Assembly: GCA_017396055.1 (NCBI GenBank)
Contig: JAFQND010000224.1
Location: forward strand, 1-8,667
Direction: 5' to 3'
DNA: 8,667 bases
DNA from: Oscillospiraceae bacterium
GTDB lineage: Bacteria > Bacillota > Clostridia > Oscillospirales > Ruminococcaceae
Numbering within the stretch: the first letter of the stretch is position 1; each line of letters starts with the position of its first letter. The notes under the pieces were generated by a model. The model searched no databases. It was not told the origin of the DNA and was given only the letters and a program-made list of their open reading frames with translations. This document shows positions 4,868-8,667 of this stretch, in pieces. The position numbers and the translations under genes were made by a program.

Positions 4868-6853
4868 ATGAATAAAGAACTCTATGCTTTCATCACCGGA
4901 AAACACCACCATATCTGGCGGAAAGACTACTGCGGTCCCGATGCGGCCGCCTGGAAAAAAGCCGGACTCACTCCCCGCGAGCGGATGGCTGACCGCTTTG
5001 TGAAACTCTGTGAACAGGAAGATCCCTGTCTTCTGCCGGGACAGAAGCTCGCTTTTATCCGGACGGTAAAAAATCTTCCGGACGTGCTGACCGAAGAGGA
5101 ATGGACCGATATCCGAGCAAAACATCATATCCATGAGCTGGGATATCTCTCGAACCTGAGCCCCGACTATGCCACCGTCATGGGCACCGGTCTTCTGAAG
5201 GCGAAGGAAACCGCCGACCCCTGCACCGCGAAAGAGATCGACGCACTGATCGGACTGGCTGCCCGCTACCGCGAAGCCGCTCTGAAAGCCGGCGACACCG
5301 CCATGGCGGATGTTCTCGCCCACGTGCCCGCTTACGGCGCCCGCACCTTCCGCGAAGCGCTTCAGATGCTGCGTATCCTGCACTGGTCTGTCTGGGCAGA
5401 GGGCGAATATCACAATACCCTCGGCAGATTTGATCTGTACATGAAGCCCTATTTTGAACGGGACATCCAGGCCGGCACTCTGACCCGGGAAGAAGCCTAT
5501 GAGCTCATCTGTGATTTCTTCCTTGACTGTAATATCGACAGCGACCTCTACCCCGGTATTCAGCAGGGTGACAACGGCCAGAGCATGATGCTGGGCGGCA
5601 TTGACAAGGACGGAAACTCTGTCTACAGCGACCTGTCGGTGCTCTGTCTCAGAGCCAGCGGCGAGATCAGGCTCATCGACCCGAAGATCAATCTCAGAGT
5701 CAGCAAAGACACTCCTCTCGAGGTGTTCAAAGAGGGCAGCCGACTGACTGCCGCAGGCCTGGGCTTCCCCCAGTATTCCAACGACGATATCGTCATTCCC
5801 GGCCTCGAAAAACTGGGCTATGCCCATGAAGACGCAGTCAATTATGCCGTCGCCGCCTGCTGGGAATTCATCATTCCGAGGACCGGTGCCGATATTGCCA
5901 ATATCGGCGCACTCTCCTTCCCGAAAGTCATTGACAAAGCATTCAAAAAAATCACTTTCTGTGAAACGATGGAAGATTTCTGGGCTGAAGTTGAAGCTGT
6001 CATCAAAGCCGAACTGGACGAAATGACCGCCGCCATCGGCGATGTCTGGTTTATTCCCGCGCCTTTCATGGACCTTCTCGCCGACAGCGAAGACATCTCC
6101 AGGGGCGGCAGATACAATAACTTCGGCTTCCACGGCACCGGCGTTGCCTGCGCAGCCGATGCCCTTGCCGCCGTGGAAAAATACCTCTTTACCGAAAAAC
6201 TCCGCACTGCTGAAGAATATCTCGCCGCTGTGGAAAATGACTACCGGGAAGACACCGAGCTTCTGAGCCTGCTCAGAAACCGCGCGCCCAAAATGGGACA
6301 GAATACCGGTGCGCCCGAAAAATGGGCAAAGAAACTGCTGCATACCTTCGCTTCTCTTCTGGAGGGAAGGAAAAACTGCCGCGGCGGCTGTTACCGCGCC
6401 GGCACCGGCACCGCCATGTACTATCTCTGGCATTCGGACGAACTGGGAGCTTCGCCCGACGGACGCCGCAAAGGCGAACCCCTCGGCACCAACTACTCTG
6501 CTTCTCTCTTCTCGAAACTGGACGGTCCCGTTTCCATCGTCGACTCCTTCACCTCGCCCGACCTGACCGAAACGGTCAACGGCGGTCCCCTGACGCTGGA
6601 ATTCCAGCAGAAGATGTTTGATGCCCCCGACGGTGTCGACAAAGTCGCCCATCTGGTTCGCTACTTTATCCGCAAGGGCGGCCATCAGCTGCAGCTGAAC
6701 GCCGTCAGCCGCGACACCCTTCTGGACGCACAGGAACATCCCGAAAAATATCCCCACCTTATCGTGCGCGTCTGGGGCTGGAGCGCCTATTTTGTCGAGC
6801 TGGACAAATGTTATCAGGATCAGGTCCTCCGCCGTCAGGAGTATGTGCTGTGA
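4868..6853 (+). CDS. Glycyl radical enzyme of unassigned substrate (PFL/dehydratase superfamily)
   Basis: A 661-residue anaerobic radical enzyme. The thiyl-radical cysteine is C331 in AVAACWEFIIP, with the Glu two residues later (E333) as in the C-x-E of glycyl radical dehydratases and lyases. The radical glycine is G637 in IVRVWGWSAYFVELDKCYQDQVLRR, written here in two parts as IVRVWGWSAYF and VELDKCYQDQVLRR, 24 residues before the stop, as the family requires. Other family signs are NLSPDYATVMGTGLL near the N-terminus, LGRFDLYMKPYFERD, GFPQYSNDDIVI, and ASPDGRRKGEPLGTNYSAS (PDGR at 530-533). At 661 residues it is clearly shorter than the usual 780-850 residues of PFL, CutC, glycerol dehydratase or HypD-type enzymes, and the common RVxGY glycine motif reads RVWGW. 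ATG 4868 follows AGGAGG by seven bases. It is first in an operon with its activase. I cannot assign the substrate; a polyol, sugar derivative or amino-acid derivative are all possible. Confidence 0.94.
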   Translation: MNKELYAFITGKHHHIWRKDYCGPDAAAWKKAGLTPRERMADRFVKLCEQEDPCLLPGQKLAFIRTVKNLPDVLTEEEWTDIRAKHHIHELGYLSNLSPDYATVMGTGLLKAKETADPCTAKEIDALIGLAARYREAALKAGDTAMADVLAHVPAYGARTFREALQMLRILHWSVWAEGEYHNTLGRFDLYMKPYFERDIQAGTLTREEAYELICDFFLDCNIDSDLYPGIQQGDNGQSMMLGGIDKDGNSVYSDLSVLCLRASGEIRLIDPKINLRVSKDTPLEVFKEGSRLTAAGLGFPQYSNDDIVIPGLEKLGYAHEDAVNYAVAACWEFIIPRTGADIANIGALSFPKVIDKAFKKITFCETMEDFWAEVEAVIKAELDEMTAAIGDVWFIPAPFMDLLADSEDISRGGRYNNFGFHGTGVACAADALAAVEKYLFTEKLRTAEEYLAAVENDYREDTELLSLLRNRAPKMGQNTGAPEKWAKKLLHTFASLLEGRKNCRGGCYRAGTGTAMYYLWHSDELGASPDGRRKGEPLGTNYSASLFSKLDGPVSIVDSFTSPDLTETVNGGPLTLEFQQKMFDAPDGVDKVAHLVRYFIRKGGHQLQLNAVSRDTLLDAQEHPEKYPHLIVRVWGWSAYFVELDKCYQDQVLRRQEYVL

Positions 6854-7653
6854 CCAACGTTATCTTCCATACCGGCGTCATCTTTGATATCAAGGAATTT
6901 GCCCTTCATGACGGGCCGGGTGTGCGCACCACCGTCTTTTTCAAGGGCTGTCCCCTCAGGTGTGTCTGGTGTCATAATCCGGAAGGGCTCTCGCCGAAGC
7001 TGCAGCTGATGACCAAAGAAAGCAGCTGCAAAAAATGCGGAAGCTGTGCTGTTTCCTGCTCTCACGAAGAGTGTCAGCCCTTCGGACGCTGTATCTATGC
7101 CTGTCCCGATGCCCTCATCAGCGTCTGCGGCAGAGAGATGACCTGTGACGAACTGTTTGACCGGCTGATGAAAGATGCTGGTTTCCTCCGCGAAAGCGAG
7201 GGCGGCATCACCTTTTCGGGCGGTGAGCCGCTGATGCAGCCGGAATTTCTTGCAAAGATGCTGGACCGCTTAAGAGAAGCAGACATCCACACCGCCATCG
7301 AGACCTGCGGCTATGCAAGACCCGAAATCTTCCGGGAGATCGCCGGAAAAACCGATCTTGTCATCATGGACCTGAAACTCGCCGACGAAGAACTGCACAG
7401 AAAATACACCGGCGTCAGCAACAGATGGATCCTCGAAAACGCCGCCTGGCTCAAAGAAAGCGGCAAAGCACATATCTTCCGCACCCCGCTCATTCCCGGC
7501 ATCACCGACACAGAGGAAAACCTCGCGGCGATCAAAGCCATCATCGGCGATTCGGAGCACGAGCTGCTGCCCTATAACGAGCTGGCAGGCGCGAAATATC
7601 CCATGCTGGGCGAGACCTACCGATATGACCAAATGAAAGGGAGCGTTCTGTAA
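6850..7653 (+). CDS. Glycyl radical enzyme activase, radical SAM
   Basis: A 267-residue radical SAM enzyme that cleaves S-adenosylmethionine to place the radical on the glycine of the partner encoded just upstream. The SAM-cluster motif is C34-x3-C38-x2-C41 (GCPLRCVWCHNPEG). A ferredoxin-like insert follows: C60-x2-C63-x2-C66-x3-C70, then C75-x5-C81-x3-C85-P. The second group lacks the regular CxxCxxCxxxCP form seen in most GRE activases; C93 could act as an extra ligand. Then come FSGGEPLMQPEF (SGGEP at 123-127), AIETCGYA, DLVIMDLKLAD and RTPLIPGITDTEENL, all standard for the family. GTG 6850 is the start: it overlaps the stop of the GRE gene (GTGA) and has CAGGAG eight bases upstream; the open frame further up lies inside the GRE gene. 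Overlap implies translational coupling and a dedicated pair. Confidence 0.95.
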   Translation: MTNVIFHTGVIFDIKEFALHDGPGVRTTVFFKGCPLRCVWCHNPEGLSPKLQLMTKESSCKKCGSCAVSCSHEECQPFGRCIYACPDALISVCGREMTCDELFDRLMKDAGFLRESEGGITFSGGEPLMQPEFLAKMLDRLREADIHTAIETCGYARPEIFREIAGKTDLVIMDLKLADEELHRKYTGVSNRWILENAAWLKESGKAHIFRTPLIPGITDTEENLAAIKAIIGDSEHELLPYNELAGAKYPMLGETYRYDQMKGSVL

Positions 7654-8372
7654 TGGAAAAGCTCATCACCTATCCCACCCTGCGCAATTTTGCCTATTCC
7701 AACGATAAGATCTGCCGAAAACCCATCCGCGGCATCGCCCTTTCCTTCTTCGGACTGGGCGGACAGAGCATGTTCGACGAAGATACCGAACTGGGAGTTT
7801 TTCTGGCTGAAAAGGGGATCATTCTGATCATCCCGTATACCAATCCCTGGTCATGGATGAACCGTCAGGCGGTCGCTTATGCCGATGAGCTGATCGACGT
7901 TGTCATGGTGGAATATGCCCTTCCCGAAAATATCCCCGTTATCTCCACCGGCGGCAGCATGGGCGGTCAGTCGGCTCTTGTCTACACCGCTTATGCAAAG
8001 CGGACCCCAAAAGCCTGTATCACCAACTGTCCCGTATGCGACCTGCCCTATCATTTCACCGAGCGTCCCGACCTGCCCCGCACCCTTTACAGCGCTTTCG
8101 GAGAATATGACTGCTCGCTGGAGAAAGCACTGCGCTCGGCTTCGCCGCTCCATCTGGCAGAGGCGGGAAAAATGCCCGGTGTACTGTATACGATCTTCCA
8201 CTGTGAAGAAGACAAAGCCGTCAACAAACAGATGCACAGTGACCGTTTTGTAAAGGCACTGCCATGCCCCGTGCAGTATCACGCTGTACCCGAACATGGA
8301 CACTGCGACCTGCCGGAAGAATTCAGAGCCATGTATAACGAAGCCATCGTCAGTGCCTGTATGGAGGAATAA
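7653..8372 (+). CDS. Alpha/beta-fold serine hydrolase
   Basis: A 239-residue cytosolic hydrolase with the nucleophile elbow GGSMGG (Ser102), a likely acid D187 in FHCEEDKAVN and a catalytic His in PEHGHCDL (H215 or H217), in the Ser-Asp-His order of the alpha/beta hydrolase fold (prolyl-oligopeptidase-like or dienelactone-hydrolase-like). The oxyanion-side strand is probably IALSFFGLGGQ near residue 30. No signal peptide or membrane segment is seen. ATG 7653 shares its first base with the TAA of the activase gene (TAATG), with AAAGGGAG a few bases before, so it is translationally coupled to the GRE genes. A role in releasing the GRE substrate from an ester or amide, or in processing its product, is inference from position only; the substrate is unknown. 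Confidence 0.9.
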   Translation: MEKLITYPTLRNFAYSNDKICRKPIRGIALSFFGLGGQSMFDEDTELGVFLAEKGIILIIPYTNPWSWMNRQAVAYADELIDVVMVEYALPENIPVISTGGSMGGQSALVYTAYAKRTPKACITNCPVCDLPYHFTERPDLPRTLYSAFGEYDCSLEKALRSASPLHLAEAGKMPGVLYTIFHCEEDKAVNKQMHSDRFVKALPCPVQYHAVPEHGHCDLPEEFRAMYNEAIVSACMEE

Positions 8373-8375
8373 GAT

Positions 8376-8667
8376 ATGCTCAAGATCATCGATGCCGCCT
8401 GTTCGGGCGGTCAGGTAAAATTTGCTCCGGAGACAAGGGCTGACGGTATCAGCCTCTGCCGCATCTCAGCCCTGTGTGAAAGCGGTTTTGATCCTGATTT
8501 TGCTGTCCGGCTCAGCTTTTTGCCGGAAAAAGAGATCGTATCCTGGATGGGTATCGAGCTGCATTCGGCCTTCTGGTCGAGACCCCGCTTCGGCAAAACC
8601 TTTGCCGAACTGCCCGCCATTGAGATCGCCGAAGGATTCGGAGGAAAACCCGCCGGTCTGCAGGCAC
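8376..8667 (+). CDS. Unrecognised protein, N-terminal part, runs off the window
   Basis: An open frame from ATG 8376 to the window end gives at least 97 residues with no stop. The ATG is preceded by GGAGGA (8363-8368), seven bases away, and begins three bases after the hydrolase stop, so it is the fourth gene of the GRE operon. The visible part starts MLKIIDAACSGGQVKFAPET and continues with alternating hydrophobic residues, including SWMGIELHSAFWSRPRFGK, which looks like a beta-rich domain. There is no signal peptide or membrane helix. An N-terminal beta-sandwich of a carbohydrate-active enzyme is one possibility, but I do not recognise the family. Confidence 0.78.
   Translation, partial: MLKIIDAACSGGQVKFAPETRADGISLCRISALCESGFDPDFAVRLSFLPEKEIVSWMGIELHSAFWSRPRFGKTFAELPAIEIAEGFGGKPAGLQA

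Noticed and set aside
4853..6757. 634-codon open frame on the minus strand over the GRE gene
   Set aside because: It is antisense to a gene with clear catalytic motifs, has no family signature, and its start has no ribosome binding site that I can see.
1..8667. Reassignment of TGA to an amino acid across the genome
   Set aside because: TGA ends the regulator, barrel and GRE genes at sensible places, most clearly 24 residues after the GRE radical glycine. The feoB TGA must be a local event.
1..8667. CRISPR arrays, tRNA or rRNA genes, insertion sequences, microcompartment shell genes
   Set aside because: I looked for direct repeats, transposase motifs and shell-protein sequences and saw none. 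Almost all of the window is accounted for by the listed genes and short control regions.

Overview
The window looks like chromosomal DNA of an anaerobic, moderately GC-rich Firmicute of the class Clostridia, plausibly a gut Oscillospiraceae/Ruminococcaceae-type organism. This is inferred from strong AGGAGG-type ribosome binding sites, consensus sigma-A promoters, a clostridial-style Feo iron-uptake cluster with a Cys-rich membrane protein and a DtxR-type regulator, and an oxygen-sensitive glycyl radical enzyme (GRE) with its activase. TGA acts as a normal stop elsewhere: the GRE ends on TGA 24 residues after its radical glycine, as expected for the family.

Positions 1-1380 hold the end of a Feo iron-transport operon. 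The C-terminal half of FeoB is cut by an in-frame TGA at 80-82, exactly inside the conserved LED-x-GYM segment where other FeoB proteins carry Ser, Cys or a small hydrophobic residue. FeoB is followed by a 60-residue FeoB-associated Cys-rich membrane protein and a strong terminator. Positions 1381-2670 hold an extended -10 promoter with a 13-bp palindrome, a DtxR-family metal regulator, and closely behind it a conserved but uncharacterised TIM-barrel-like protein. A bidirectional terminator (2639-2670) separates this from the next gene.

Positions 2674-4791 hold two divergent genes driven by back-to-back promoters: an ArsC/Spx-like thioredoxin-fold protein on the minus strand and an FGGY-family carbohydrate kinase on the plus strand, which ends in its own terminator. 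From 4793 a near-consensus promoter drives a tightly packed operon: an unusually short GRE of 661 residues, its radical SAM activase (GTG start, 4-bp overlap), an alpha/beta serine hydrolase (1-bp overlap), and an unrecognised gene that runs off the window end.

Interpretation: the right half is a candidate anaerobic catabolic module in which a GRE of unassigned substrate, activated by its own radical SAM enzyme, works with a hydrolase and possibly the neighbouring sugar kinase. The two points most worth following are the in-frame TGA in feoB, with a SECIS-like hairpin just downstream (possible selenocysteine, nonsense mutation, or split gene), and the uncharacterised GRE operon.
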